NCBI GenBank assembly: GCA_030041435.1
Contig: JASHNW010000106.1
Location: forward strand, 1-64,000
Direction: 5' to 3'
Length of the DNA stretch: 64,000 bases
Source of the DNA: Acidobacteriaceae bacterium
GTDB taxonomy: Bacteria; Acidobacteriota; Terriglobia; Terriglobales; Acidobacteriaceae
The translations under genes and the position numbers were made by a program. Position 1 is the first letter of the stretch; each line of letters starts with the position of its first letter. Below, in pieces: positions 25,578-35,552 of the stretch. Below the pieces are notes generated by a model. It saw nothing but the letters and a program-made list of their open reading frames with translations, searched no databases and was not told where the DNA came from.

Positions 25578-25694
25578 ATACCCCAAAACGAGCCACCGTT
25601 GTGACTCGGCCCCCAGCCAAACTCAAATGTCATCCCACTCCGATCCAGCGTCGGCCCATCGAGATGTCACCCCGACCTCAACAGGCGCAATCCA

Positions 25695-26123
25695 TCACCG
25701 TGCCGCTCTCGAGCTGAGCAACTTCTTCCTCCCCGCAATCACTTTCCTCTTCTCCGCCGCACTCATCCCCAGCACATCCCTGGTCCGCTTCGGCAGCTTC
25801 GCATGCACCAGTTCACACGCGCGCCGCAGCAGTTCCTTCAGTTCCGCTGCCCCCAGCGCATCCCAACTCTCCACCGCGACCCAGTGCGCTCGCGCCAGAT
25901 ACGGAGCAGGGAAGCAGCCCTCAACTTCCACCAGTTCCGCAAACCGTTCCGGTCCCGCCGCAAACGAAATCACTGCCCGCGGCGACCCCAGGTTCACCAC
26001 CGCAAACATCTTCCCGCCGATCGTCTTATCCCCGACCCAGTAGACGAGGTTCTCGCCCCACTGCATCGTCTCCGCCACATCCGGCAGGCCGAGCAGAAAC
26101 GCGCGCGCACTCTCAGCATCCAT
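25695..26123 (-). CDS. MmcQ/YjbR-family protein
   Basis: The 142-residue protein matches the YjbR/MmcQ family throughout: [60 protein letters not shown] and a final helix with SYELVxAKLPK-like [19 protein letters not shown]. The fold is a double-wing CyaY-like domain; family members are often called DNA-binding, but the role is unclear. It precedes no partner; its stop faces the ATP10-like gene. Confidence 0.82.
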   Translation of the reverse strand: MDAESARAFLLGLPDVAETMQWGENLVYWVGDKTIGGKMFAVVNLGSPRAVISFAAGPERFAELVEVEGCFPAPYLARAHWVAVESWDALGAAELKELLRRACELVHAKLPKRTRDVLGMSAAEKRKVIAGRKKLLSSRAAR

Positions 26124-26241
26124 GCAGGTAATGTACTCCCGTCATTGCAGCGGCCCCATCCTGCCTGTCCGCAATTCCAATCGTTCACCAATCGGTTGCC
26201 GCCGCGCTACCAGCCAAACGCTATCCGCTGCCCGCTGCTCT

Positions 26242-27220
26242 TCACGCCGCCTCCGCCAGATACACCCCAAACCACCCCCGGGCATCGCTCCACGAAGCCT
26301 GCGGAGCGAAGTCGCACCGCTTGAGCAACTCCGCCGCCGCCTCCGGCGTGAATTTGTAACTGTTCTCGGTGTGAATGCTCTCGCCGCGCCGGAAGCTCGC
26401 CGTCAGCCCCAGCGCCCGAATCGGCACTTCCTGCCCGATCAGGCTCTCCAGATGCATCTCGATCCGCGACTCGCGCTCGTTCCACACCGCGCGGTGCTGG
26501 AACAGCCCCGGCCGAAACTTCGCGTCCAGCTCGCGGTTGATGCGGCACAGCGCGTTGCGGTTGAATTCCGCAGTCACCCCCGCCGCGTCGTTGTAGGCCC
26601 GCAGCAGCGTCCCGCGCTCCTTCACATGGTCCACGCCCAGCAACAGCAGATCTCCCGGCGCCAGCCGCCGCCGCAAATCCCGCAACAGCGCCGCCGCCTC
26701 CGCCGGCTCGAAGTTTCCAATGCTCGACCCGATGTACAGCACCAGCCGCGGGCAATCGGGCGAGGGAATCACGCCCAGGTTCCGCGTGTAGTCGGCCAGC
26801 CGCGGCTCCACTGCCACCTGCGGCAGCCGTTCTCCAATGCGCCGCCCCGCTTCATCCAGCGCCGACTCCGAAATATCGATCGGATAGTACGTCACTGCCA
26901 GCTCCCGCCGCACCGCCGCCTCCAGCAGCACGTCGGTCTTTACCGCGGTCCCCGCGCCCAGCTCGATCATCGCCAGCTCCGGAGCACCGGCGGCCTCGAG
27001 GATCTCCTCGCCGCGCTCCGCGAAAATCGCGCGCTCCGTGCGCGTCAGATAATACTCCGGCAGCTCGGTGATCGCCTCGAACAGCTCCGATCCGCGCTGG
27101 TCGTAGAAAATCCACGGCGACAGCCTTTTCGGCATCCTCGTCAGGCCGCGATACACCTCGGCACCGAGTGGTGTGGATGTTGCTTCAGGAAGGCAGGGAA
27201 TCGTCGAGAGTGCGTGCATA
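26242..27220 (-). CDS. egtD: L-histidine N-alpha-methyltransferase
   Basis: The 325-residue SAM-dependent enzyme makes hercynine (trimethylhistidine) from histidine, the first step of ergothioneine synthesis. Motifs are KRLSPWIFYDQRGSELFEAI, TELPEYYLTRTERAI, MIELGAGTAVKTDVLL (SAM-binding loop), YIGSSIGNFEP and FRRGESIHTENSYKF, all standard for EgtD. The ATG at 27220 gives the usual length; the frame is open far upstream inside egtB. It follows egtB by 25 nt in one operon. Confidence 0.92.
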
Positions 27221-27245
27221 GATGGGGTCGCGCCTCCGCGGGAAA

Positions 27246-28505
27246 TCAGTTGTCGGCCAGGCGAACGCCGGAGAACTGCCAGCGGGTCGCGGGCGGGAAG
27301 AAATTGCGATAGGTGCTCCGGATATGCGTAGCCGGCGTCGCCACAGAACCGCCGCGGAGCACCATCTGGTCGCACATGAACTTGCCGTTGTACTCGCCCA
27401 GCGCCCCAGGCAGCGGCCGGTACCCCGGATATCCGAGATACGCGCTCGCCGTCCATTCCCAGACATCGCCGAACAACTGCTCCAGGTGAGATGCACCCTC
27501 CGCCGCCTTCGGGTGCAAATTCTCGCCCTCGAGCAGATGTCCCCGAACAGGCTGAGCCGCCGCCACCACCTCCCACTCCGCTTCGGTCGGCAGCCGTTTC
27601 CGCGCCCACCGCGCAAAGGCATCCGCTTCCAGATAGCTGATGTGGCACACCGGCGTCGCCAGCAAATCCTCCAGCGGAACCAGCCCCCGCAGCGTGAAGA
27701 CCTCCCACGCGGTCGTCTCCGCATTTCTCCGCCAGTACAGCGGCGCCTCCCACGTCTGGTTCTGTACCGTCGTCCACCCCTCCGACAGCCACAGCTCGGG
27801 ACGCTCGTAGCCGAAGTCGTTCATGAACTCCAGGTACTCCGCGCACGTCACCAGCCGCGACGCCAGCCGGAACGGCTCCAGATACACCGTGTGCCGTGGC
27901 GTCTCGTTGTCGAAGCTGAACCCATCACCGCTGTATCCGGTCTCCGATAGCCCGCCCTCGAACTGCGCCCACTGTACGGGAACTGGCGGGCGCGATCCTG
28001 CAGCCAGAGCTCCCGCCGCATACACCGGATGCAGCGGATTCGACCAGAACGCGTGCTTGATGTCCGTAATCAGCAGTTCCTGGTGCTGCTGCTCGTGATT
28101 CAGCCCCAGCACAATCCGCTCCCGCGCCTCGTCCGGCACAGCGCTCCCGGCGAAGTCCTCCATCGCCGCGTCCACATGGTGCCGGTACGCCAGGATCTCC
28201 TCTGCCGTCGGCCGCGAAAACGACGACCGAAGCTTCTTCTCCGGTTGCGCCGACACCCCGTTGTAGTAGGAGTTGAACAGCCAAACGAAATCCGGATGAA
28301 ACGCCCGGTATCCCGGCGCGAATTCCTGCAGCACGAACGTCTCAAAGAACCACGTCGTGTGCGCCAGGTGCCACTTCGCCGGACTGGCGTCCGCGCACGA
28401 CTGCACCATCATGTCTTCCGGAGTCAGCGGCGCGCAGAGCGCAAGGCTCCGGCTCCGCACGCGACAATAGCTCTCGGCGAGTGTTGCTGGCGTCAGTACG
28501 CTCAT
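27246..28505 (-). CDS. egtB: Ergothioneine sulfoxide synthase
   Basis: The 419-residue non-haem iron enzyme has an N-terminal DinB-like domain with the metal histidines (His46/His49 in WHLAHTTWFFE, His137 and His141 in HEQQHQE). Its C-terminal formylglycine-generating/sulfatase-modifying domain shows GDVWEWTASAY, VLRGGSVAT and RNFFPPATRWQFSGVRLA. It joins a thiol to hercynine using O2. No egtA or egtC is adjacent, which fits the Chloracidobacterium-type EgtB that uses cysteine directly rather than gamma-glutamylcysteine; that preference is inferred. The final S-lyase step gene is not here. Confidence 0.92.
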   Translation of the reverse strand: MSVLTPATLAESYCRVRSRSLALCAPLTPEDMMVQSCADASPAKWHLAHTTWFFETFVLQEFAPGYRAFHPDFVWLFNSYYNGVSAQPEKKLRSSFSRPTAEEILAYRHHVDAAMEDFAGSAVPDEARERIVLGLNHEQQHQELLITDIKHAFWSNPLHPVYAAGALAAGSRPPVPVQWAQFEGGLSETGYSGDGFSFDNETPRHTVYLEPFRLASRLVTCAEYLEFMNDFGYERPELWLSEGWTTVQNQTWEAPLYWRRNAETTAWEVFTLRGLVPLEDLLATPVCHISYLEADAFARWARKRLPTEAEWEVVAAAQPVRGHLLEGENLHPKAAEGASHLEQLFGDVWEWTASAYLGYPGYRPLPGALGEYNGKFMCDQMVLRGGSVATPATHIRSTYRNFFPPATRWQFSGVRLADN

Positions 28506-28843
28506 CGATCGTTGATCCTTCCCTCAGAAAGGGACTTCGGTCAGGCTGGGGGAGCGGCCCGTGTGCATGGCACACCACGGCATGCGACACACACAGGATG
28601 CGCCACAATTCGCCCGGGTTTCAATTTCGTGACGCCACCGCAACCGTCCCGCCATCCCGAATTCCGGCCTCCATCTCGATTTTGCCCCGCTCCGTCCGTC
28701 CTGCGGGAACCCGCGCCAAAGGCGTAACGTAGTGAGTGCACCGGGCCGCGTGCGACGCGTCTTTCCGTCCCCGGGCTCGTCTATCTGGGCAGAACAACAG
28801 GCGCCTGCCCGGCTCCGCTATCCGGTGTCTGAGGATTGCAACA
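28506..28843. other. Divergent spacer between egtB and the DUF5666 operon
   Basis: About 340 bases must hold the promoters of egtBD (left) and the DUF5666-receptor-VWFA operon (right). No convincing -35/-10 pair, operator or gene was identified. The right end carries GAGGATTGCAACA, a plausible ribosome-binding site for the DUF5666 gene. Confidence 0.5.
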
Positions 28844-29659
28844 ATGAGTAGCTTCCAACCACGCACGGCTCGCTGGCTGCCTGGTCTGGTCCTTGCCTCG
28901 GTTTTCTTAGCGCCGCTGCTCACCGCCCAGGACCCTCAGCAGCCCGCCACACAGCAGCCGACCAGCCCACAGGGCCAGAATCAAGGTCAGGGTCAGGGGC
29001 GGGGCTTCGCAGGTGGCCGCGGCATGGGTGGCATGTTCGGGCCCGGCAGTGGTGGCGCCGCCGGCACCGTGACCGCCATCTCCGGCAATGAAATTACCGT
29101 GAAGAACGAGCAGGGCGAGGTCTACAAGGTCGAAACCGGCCCCAACACCCGTTTCCGCAAAGATCGCGAAGAGGCAAAAATCTCTGACATCCACGTCGGC
29201 GACGTCGTCATGGCGGCCGGCAACCTCGACGATCAGGCCAAAACCGTCGGAGCCATGTTCGTCGCCGTCCTCGATCCGCAGCAGGCCGCACGCATGGAGA
29301 AGATGCGCGCCGACTTCGGCAAAACATGGACCATGGGCCGCATCACTGCAATCAAAGACCTCACCGTCACCGTTGAGCGTCCGGATAAGATCAGCCAGAC
29401 CATCGCTGTCGACGAGAACACCATATTCCACAAGCGCGGCCCCGATGGGAATGAAGACATCACCTTTCCCGATATCAAGGTTGGCGACATGGTGCGCGCC
29501 ACCGGCGCCGTGCAAAACGGCAATTTCCAGGCCACCGATCTGACCGTCGTGCCCCCCGGCGGCCACGGACCGGGCCGTTACGGCCAGGGCGAGCGCCAGA
29601 ACCCTCCGCCGCCAGCGGGTGGATCTCCGGCTCAACCGCCGGCGACGCCCCGGAATTGA
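28844..29659 (+). CDS. Secreted DUF5666-domain protein
   Basis: The 271-residue protein has a signal peptide (WLPGLVLASVFLAPLLTAQ) and a Gln/Gly-rich stretch (residues 25-60). Two DUF5666-like beta domains follow: GTVTAISGNEITVKNEQGEV with FRKDREEAKISDIHVGDVVM, then GRITAIKDLTVTVERPDKIS with FPDIKVGDMVRATG. The C-terminus is Pro/Gly-rich. DUF5666 repeats are OB-like and of unknown function. It lies 4 nt before the TonB-receptor start, so the three genes probably form one message. It may be a periplasmic or surface partner of that receptor. Confidence 0.75.
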   Translation: MSSFQPRTARWLPGLVLASVFLAPLLTAQDPQQPATQQPTSPQGQNQGQGQGRGFAGGRGMGGMFGPGSGGAAGTVTAISGNEITVKNEQGEVYKVETGPNTRFRKDREEAKISDIHVGDVVMAAGNLDDQAKTVGAMFVAVLDPQQAARMEKMRADFGKTWTMGRITAIKDLTVTVERPDKISQTIAVDENTIFHKRGPDGNEDITFPDIKVGDMVRATGAVQNGNFQATDLTVVPPGGHGPGRYGQGERQNPPPPAGGSPAQPPATPRN

Positions 29660-29663
29660 ACCC

Positions 29664-32600
29664 ATGACCCTGTCCGCTTGCTACCCCGCTCTACTTGTCT
29701 CCGTGCTGCTGGCGGGATCGCTGGCCCTCGCGCAAACCGCGCCCGCGCCGCCCGCCGCCCCCTCCCCCGCGCCCGCCGCAACCGCGCCCGCAACCACCCC
29801 CGCCGCAACCACGTCCGCCGCCCCCACCACCAGTGGCGGCACGATTCACGGAACCGTCAAAGACGGCAACATCCCCCTCCCCGGCGTCAGCGTCACCGCC
29901 GCCAACAATCTCACCGGCAAGTGCTACAGCACCACCACCGACATCACCGGCAGCTACACGTTGGTCATTCCCCAAAATGGCCGCTTCGTCCTCCGCACCG
30001 ACCTCGCCGCCTTCGCCACCGTCACCAAAGAAGCGCTGCTGAACGCAGCCTCTCGCAATCAAACCGTCGACTTCTCCCTCCAACTCGCCTCCCGCGCCGT
30101 CCAGCAGCAGGAGCAGCAGCAGCTCGCCGGCACGCGCCAATATGGCGGCGCTGGCACAGAGAGCCTCAGTCTCCTCGGCGCCGCTTCCGACCTCATCCAG
30201 GCCGGCGGCAGCGGAGAAGATGAGGGAGCCGCGCTGCCCTCGCTCGCCGGCAATTCCGACCTCTCTTCCGGTGAATCCGTTGCCGTCACCGGCCAAACCG
30301 GCACCACCAATCCCTTCGCCGGCATCGATTTCAGCCAGATGCGCGACAACGCCGAGCTCAACCAGTCCCTCAACGGCGGACAAGGCGGCCAGGGCGGCCC
30401 CGGCGGTGGCGGCCCCGGTGGCGGCGGTGGTTTCGGCGGGGGTGGCGGCTTCGGCGGCGGAGGAGGATTTCGCGGCGGTGGCGGACGCGGCGGCTTTGGC
30501 GGCGGACGCGGTAATTTCCGCAACTTCAAGCCCAATCAGCCCCACGGCGCCCTCTTCTGGAACGGCGGCAACGGCGCTCTCAACGCAGAGGACTTCGCCC
30601 TCCGCGGCCAGCCCATCGTCGAGCCCGCCTACATGTCCAACCGCTTCGGCGCCACCATCATCACCGCGCCCTACATTCCCAGGCTGCTCACCAATGACCG
30701 GAACGACATGCTCTTCTTCACCCTGTCCGGCACAAAAACGTCGACGCCCTTCGATCAGTACGCCACCGTCCCCACCGCCGCCGAACGCGCTGGCGACTTC
30801 ACCGGCCTGGCCACGCAGAGCGGCGCCCCCATCGTCATCTACGACCCCACCACGGGACTGCCCTACGGCCCCTGCGCCAGCGGCCCCAATGCCGGCAACC
30901 CCGCCTCGCAGTGCATCCCCTCGGCAGAGATCAAGCCCCAGGCGACCGCGCTGCTCGGCTACATCCCGCTGCCCAACCTCACCGGCTCCACGGAAAACTA
31001 CCAGCGCCTCACCACCACGCAGAATAATCAAACCCAGGTCGGCTTCCGTTTCATGCACAGCTTCGGCAACGCCGCCCCCGGCAATCCCATGATGCGCATG
31101 GCCCGCCAGTACCTCGGCCAGGGAGGAACCCCGGGCATCTCCCAGAGCGTCAGCGCCAACTTCAACTACAACCACACCGCGTCCGACAGCCCCAACATCT
31201 TCGCGCTCCTCGGCGGCAAGAGCCAGTTGCACCAGTACTCGCTGCAGCTCGGCTACTCCATCGGCAAGGGTCGCCTCACCAACAATCTCACCGGCACGTG
31301 GAACCGCTCCCACACCCAGGCCACCAACTTCTTCTCGAACCTCACTGACATCGCCCCCCAGCTCGGCCTCACCGGCCTGCCCCAATCGCCCCAGCTCTGG
31401 GGCCTGCCCGACGTCACCCTCAATCAGTTCACCGGCATGGGTGAGACCCAGCCCAGCTTCGAGCTCAACCAGACCGTCGCCATCGGCGAAGCCAGCTCCT
31501 GGATCCACGGCAAGCACAACATCCGCTTCGGCGGCGATTTCCGCCGCGTCTATCAGGACATGATCGGCAACACCAACTCCACCGGCTCCTTCATCTTTTC
31601 CGGATTGTTCACCGAGAAGCCCGGCTCCAGCGGCACCGGCTACACCGGCACCGGCGGCCTCGCCCAGAGCGGCTCCTCGCTCGCCGACCTGCTCCTCGGC
31701 CTTCCCCAGGAAACCACCCTCCAGGCCGCCTACCAGGAAGCCCACCTCCGCCAGAACAACATCGACGCCTACGCCCAGGACGACTGGCGCGCCATGAAGA
31801 ATCTCACCATCCTCGTCGGCCTCCGCTACGAATACTTCTCGCCTTACTCTGAAGAGCACGACCGCCTGTCAACCCTCGATACCGGCGCCAACTTCACCCA
31901 GGTAGCGACCGTCACGCCCAACGGCGTCGGCCCCTTCTCCGGAAAATTCCCCCGCGACCTCGTCTTTCCCGAGAAAGACAATTTCTCCCCGCGCCTCGGT
32001 TTCGCCGTCCATCCCTGGACTGACACCACCATCCGTGGCGGCTATGGCATCAACTACACCGTCGGCCAGTACGTAAAGTTCGTCCAGAACTTCGCCTTCG
32101 AACCGCCCTTCGCCAACGTGCAGAGCAACGACATCAGCACCCCAGCCGATGAAGCCGGCGTCATCGACTGCTCCTCCTTCTGCCTCGCCAACGGTTTCCC
32201 CGCGCCGCAGCCCCTCGGCAACTACGCCGTCAATAAGAATTACCGCCTTCCTTACGTCCAGGTCTGGAACCTCAACATCCAGCGCACCGTCCCCTGGCAG
32301 GTGGTCATGAACCTTGGCTACAACGGCGCCAAAGGCTCGCGCCTCGACATCATCGACGCGCCCGGCCGCTTCACCACCATCGGTCCCTCCGGCGAGCCCA
32401 CCACCACGCTGCCGAACGCGATCTACGACTACGAAGACTCACTGGCCTTTTCCAACTACAACGCCCTCACCTTCAGCGCGCGCAAGCGCATGAGTGGCGG
32501 CATCGCCCTCCAGGCCACCTACACGTACTCTCATTCGATTGACGACGCGACGTCCATCGGCGGCAACGGCGGCACTGGCAACAGCCTGGTCCAGAACTGG

Positions 32601-33179
32601 CAGGACATCCTTGCCGAAGAATCGAACTCCACCTTCGACGTGCGCCACAAGGTCAATGGCAACTTCGTCTATGAGCTCCCCTTCGGCCCCGACACCCATC
32701 TGCTCACCGCCGACTGGCTGGGCCATGCTCTGGCGAATACTAACTTCTCGGGGACCTTCACCTTTGCCACCGGCGAGCCGCTGACCCCGCATTACAACGC
32801 CACGGTGGAAGATGTCTCGCGTGGCACCACGAACTCGCTGCGGCCTGATCGCGTTCCCCACGTCTCCCTCACCGCCGGCGGCGGCAAGCTCGACAACTGG
32901 TTCAACAAGGACGCTTTCGCCCCGCCCACCGGCGTCTACGGCACCGCCTCGCGCCTCAGCATCCCCGGTCCCGGCACCGTCTCCCTCGATATGTCGCTCT
33001 CCAAGAGCATCCGTTTTGGCGAGACAAGGACCTTCGAGATGCGCGCGACCGCCGACAACGTCTTCAATACGGTCCAATATTCCGGCGTCGATTCCACGCT
33101 CGGTGACGCCACTTATGGTGAAGTGATCTCGACCGCGTCCATGCGCCAGTTCACCTTCATGGGGAGGTACCGTTTCTGA
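29664..33179 (+). CDS. TonB-dependent receptor with carboxypeptidase-regulatory domain and Gly-rich insert
   Basis: The 1171-residue outer-membrane protein has a signal peptide (LLVSVLLAGSLALAQ) and a Pro/Ala-rich spacer. A carboxypeptidase regulatory-like domain follows (GTIHGTVKDGNIPLPGVSVT, about residues 56-140). A Gly-rich segment at about 235-290 (repeats of GGGGFGGG with Arg) sits before a beta-barrel. The barrel region includes NIRFGGDFRRV, RQNNIDAYAQDDWRAMKNLT and NFSPRLGFAVHPWTDTTIRG, and ends MGRYRF with a terminal aromatic. It should import or bind a large ligand such as glycan or peptide. No clear TonB box was picked out. The stop overlaps the VWFA start (TGATG). Confidence 0.85.
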   Translation: MTLSACYPALLVSVLLAGSLALAQTAPAPPAAPSPAPAATAPATTPAATTSAAPTTSGGTIHGTVKDGNIPLPGVSVTAANNLTGKCYSTTTDITGSYTLVIPQNGRFVLRTDLAAFATVTKEALLNAASRNQTVDFSLQLASRAVQQQEQQQLAGTRQYGGAGTESLSLLGAASDLIQAGGSGEDEGAALPSLAGNSDLSSGESVAVTGQTGTTNPFAGIDFSQMRDNAELNQSLNGGQGGQGGPGGGGPGGGGGFGGGGGFGGGGGFRGGGGRGGFGGGRGNFRNFKPNQPHGALFWNGGNGALNAEDFALRGQPIVEPAYMSNRFGATIITAPYIPRLLTNDRNDMLFFTLSGTKTSTPFDQYATVPTAAERAGDFTGLATQSGAPIVIYDPTTGLPYGPCASGPNAGNPASQCIPSAEIKPQATALLGYIPLPNLTGSTENYQRLTTTQNNQTQVGFRFMHSFGNAAPGNPMMRMARQYLGQGGTPGISQSVSANFNYNHTASDSPNIFALLGGKSQLHQYSLQLGYSIGKGRLTNNLTGTWNRSHTQATNFFSNLTDIAPQLGLTGLPQSPQLWGLPDVTLNQFTGMGETQPSFELNQTVAIGEASSWIHGKHNIRFGGDFRRVYQDMIGNTNSTGSFIFSGLFTEKPGSSGTGYTGTGGLAQSGSSLADLLLGLPQETTLQAAYQEAHLRQNNIDAYAQDDWRAMKNLTILVGLRYEYFSPYSEEHDRLSTLDTGANFTQVATVTPNGVGPFSGKFPRDLVFPEKDNFSPRLGFAVHPWTDTTIRGGYGINYTVGQYVKFVQNFAFEPPFANVQSNDISTPADEAGVIDCSSFCLANGFPAPQPLGNYAVNKNYRLPYVQVWNLNIQRTVPWQVVMNLGYNGAKGSRLDIIDAPGRFTTIGPSGEPTTTLPNAIYDYEDSLAFSNYNALTFSARKRMSGGIALQATYTYSHSIDDATSIGGNGGTGNSLVQNWQDILAEESNSTFDVRHKVNGNFVYELPFGPDTHLLTADWLGHALANTNFSGTFTFATGEPLTPHYNATVEDVSRGTTNSLRPDRVPHVSLTAGGGKLDNWFNKDAFAPPTGVYGTASRLSIPGPGTVSLDMSLSKSIRFGETRTFEMRATADNVFNTVQYSGVDSTLGDATYGEVISTASMRQFTFMGRYRF

Positions 33180-35377
33180 TGACGAAACAACGCATACCTC
33201 CTCCCCTGTGCCCCGTGCCCTGTGCTCTGAGCTCTGTGCTCTGTGCCCTGCTCCTCTCCGCCCCCGCGCTCGCGCAAAATCCCACGCCGGCCCAGGATCA
33301 ATCCGCCCCCAACAGCACCACCGTCACCTTCAAGGTCAACTCCGACCTCGTCCTCACCAACGTCGTCGTGCGCGATAAAAAAACCGGCCAGCTCCTGAAG
33401 GGCCTCACGGAAAAAGATTTCACCATCAGCGAGGATGGCAAGCCGCAGCACATCGTCAGTTTCGACTTCCAGAACGTCGACGAGGCCGCTCCCCTCGACG
33501 AAGCCACCATCAACGCCAGCGCCCCCAACGGCGTCTTCGGCGCAAAAACCGGCACCGCTACCCAGGAAGAGCTGCGCGACCACCGCCTCATCGTCATGTT
33601 CTTCGACCTCACCTCCATGCAGCCGGAGGACGTGGAGCGCGCCCAGGAAGCCGCCCGCGACTACATCAACAGGCAAATGCATCCCGCCGATCTCGTCGCC
33701 GTCGCCTCTCTCGACGCGACCCTCTCGCTCGACCAGGACTTTACCGCGAGCAAGCAGCTTCTGCTCCACGCCGTCAACAGCTACACCGGTACCCAGGGCC
33801 AGGGCTACGAGCTGGGCGCCACCAGCACGACCAATCAGGTGGAGGACGCGAGTTCTTATACGCCCGACGAGCAGGAATACAACGACATCAACACCGACCG
33901 CGAGCTCTTCGCCATCGAAGACATCGCCAGGTCGCTGACCTACCTGAACGAGAAAAAGTCTCTCCTCTACTTCTCCGGCGGTATCCAGCGCGACGGCATT
34001 GAGAACCAGGCCTCGTTGCACGCGGCCATCAACGCCGCGGTCCGCGCTAACGTCGCCATCTACTCGGTCGACGCGCGCGGCCTTCAGGCCATTTCGCCCC
34101 TCGGCGACGCCACCAGCGGCAGCCTGCGCGGTACCAGCGCCTTCAGTGGCGCGGCGCTCCAGAATAATCTCGACGCCAACTTCAACACCCAGGAAGTCAT
34201 GGCCACGCTGTCCTCCGACACCGGCGGCAAAGCCTTCTTCGACTCCAACGACTTCTCGCCCGCCTTCGCCCGCATCCAGAACGACACTTCGGCCTACTAC
34301 GTCATCGGCTATCACTCCACCGATCTCCGCCGCGACGGCCGCTACCGCCGCCTCTCCATCAAAGTCGATCGCAGCGACGTCAAGCTCGAGTACCGCCCCG
34401 GCTACTACGCGCCCGCGGACTACAAGCACGCCACCAAAGACGAGCGCGAGCAGCAGCTCCAGAACGAGTTAGCCAGCGATCTGCCCGCCACCGACATGGC
34501 GGTCTATCTCGAAACCCTCTACTTCCGCACCGCCCCCAACCGCTTTTACGTGCCCATCTCCCTCGTCGTCCCCGGCTCGCAGATTCCCTTCGTTAAAGGC
34601 GGCGACCGCGACAAGGCTACCCTCGACATCGTCGGCCAGGTGCGCGACACCGCCGGCCACGACATCGGCGACGTGCGCGACACCGTCAAGCTCGCCGTTG
34701 ACGAGTCGCAGCGGGTCCGTCAGAAGAACGTTCAGTACACCACCGGCTTCAACCTGCCCACCGGCAAATACCACGTCAAATTCGTCGTCCGTGAAAACGA
34801 GACCGGCCGCATGGGCTCCTTCGAAACCGACCTCAACGTTCCCGACCTGCGCAAAGTCCCCCTCAAGCTGAGCTCCGTCGTGATGGCCAGCCAGCGCATC
34901 CCCGCCGGCAAAAAGCTTGCCGATAGTCCTCTGGTCCGCGATGGAGACGAGCTGGTGCCCAATCTGCCGCACGTCTTCCGGCAGGATCAGCACATGTACT
35001 TCCTCTACGAGGTCTACGATCCGGCCCGCGCCGCTGGCGAAAAATCCGCCGCTGCCGCTGCTGCCAAACCGGAAAAGGGCGCGAGGCCCGAGGGCGAGCC
35101 CGTCCGCGTCATGACCAGCATCGAGTTTCTGAAAGGAACCGCGAAAGCCTTCGAGACGCCGCTTATCCAGGCCACCCAGGTCAACGTGCCCGATCGCGAC
35201 GCAGTTGCCTTCCAGTTCGACGTGCCGCTCTCCAGCCTCGCGCCCGGAACCTACATATGCCAGATCAACGTCATCGACGACGCCGGCGGCACATTCACCT
35301 TCCCCCGCACCGCGGTCCTCATCCGCCCCGCTCCCGTCGCCACACCCGCACCGCCGGCAGCGACTGGTGGCAACTAA
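33179..35377 (+). CDS. Secreted VWFA-related protein
   Basis: The 732-residue protein has a Cys-rich signal peptide (residues 1-32) encoded by an imperfect CTGTGCYC repeat. A beta domain VNSDLVLTNVVVRDKKTGQL / LTEKDFTISEDGKPQ, typical of acidobacterial VWFA-related proteins, follows. The von Willebrand A-like domain comes next (RLIVMFFDLTSMQ with DxT instead of a strict DxSxS, DLVAVASLDATLSLDQDF, KKSLLYFSGGIQRDG), then beta domains to the C-terminus. It begins inside the stop codon of the receptor gene (TGATG), giving tight coupling. Location is likely periplasm or cell surface; ligand unknown. An Ala/Lys-rich linker occurs near residue 620. Confidence 0.82.
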   Translation: MTKQRIPPPLCPVPCALSSVLCALLLSAPALAQNPTPAQDQSAPNSTTVTFKVNSDLVLTNVVVRDKKTGQLLKGLTEKDFTISEDGKPQHIVSFDFQNVDEAAPLDEATINASAPNGVFGAKTGTATQEELRDHRLIVMFFDLTSMQPEDVERAQEAARDYINRQMHPADLVAVASLDATLSLDQDFTASKQLLLHAVNSYTGTQGQGYELGATSTTNQVEDASSYTPDEQEYNDINTDRELFAIEDIARSLTYLNEKKSLLYFSGGIQRDGIENQASLHAAINAAVRANVAIYSVDARGLQAISPLGDATSGSLRGTSAFSGAALQNNLDANFNTQEVMATLSSDTGGKAFFDSNDFSPAFARIQNDTSAYYVIGYHSTDLRRDGRYRRLSIKVDRSDVKLEYRPGYYAPADYKHATKDEREQQLQNELASDLPATDMAVYLETLYFRTAPNRFYVPISLVVPGSQIPFVKGGDRDKATLDIVGQVRDTAGHDIGDVRDTVKLAVDESQRVRQKNVQYTTGFNLPTGKYHVKFVVRENETGRMGSFETDLNVPDLRKVPLKLSSVVMASQRIPAGKKLADSPLVRDGDELVPNLPHVFRQDQHMYFLYEVYDPARAAGEKSAAAAAAKPEKGARPEGEPVRVMTSIEFLKGTAKAFETPLIQATQVNVPDRDAVAFQFDVPLSSLAPGTYICQINVIDDAGGTFTFPRTAVLIRPAPVATPAPPAATGGN

Positions 35378-35399
35378 GGAGCTTCTGATCAGGCACCCG

Positions 35400-35427
35400 A
35401 ATCCTCAATCCCTAATCCTTAATCCCT
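35400..35427. repeat. Four tandem heptamers AATCCYY
   Basis: AATCCTC, AATCCCT, AATCCTT and AATCCCT follow one another without gaps in the spacer after the VWFA gene. They look like simple-sequence expansion. Confidence 0.8.
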
Positions 35428-35491
35428 GGCTCTGTGGTGCCCGCGTACCTTTTGTGTACCGGTTTATCCACGGGATTTTTACGCACCGGGC

Positions 35492-35520
35492 TTGCTGCAA
35501 GGCCGCGACCCTGGGATAAT
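35492..35520 (+). promoter_or_regulatory. Putative promoter of the MerR-TPR gene
   Basis: TTGCTG at 35492-35497 and GATAAT at 35515-35520 are 17 bp apart. The expected start lies near 35527, just before AAGGAGGAG at 35531-35539. Confidence 0.5.
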
Positions 35521-35552
35521 CGGGTCAAATAAGGAGGAGTGTCCTCCGCCGA

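Noticed and set aside
29691-31859. 722-codon minus-strand frame inside the TonB receptor gene
   Set aside because: Antisense shadow of a GC-rich gene; Gly/Ala/Val-rich with no domain, while the plus strand has clear receptor motifs.
33113-34429. 438-codon minus-strand frame inside the VWFA gene
   Set aside because: Antisense shadow caused by codon bias; no start signal or family.
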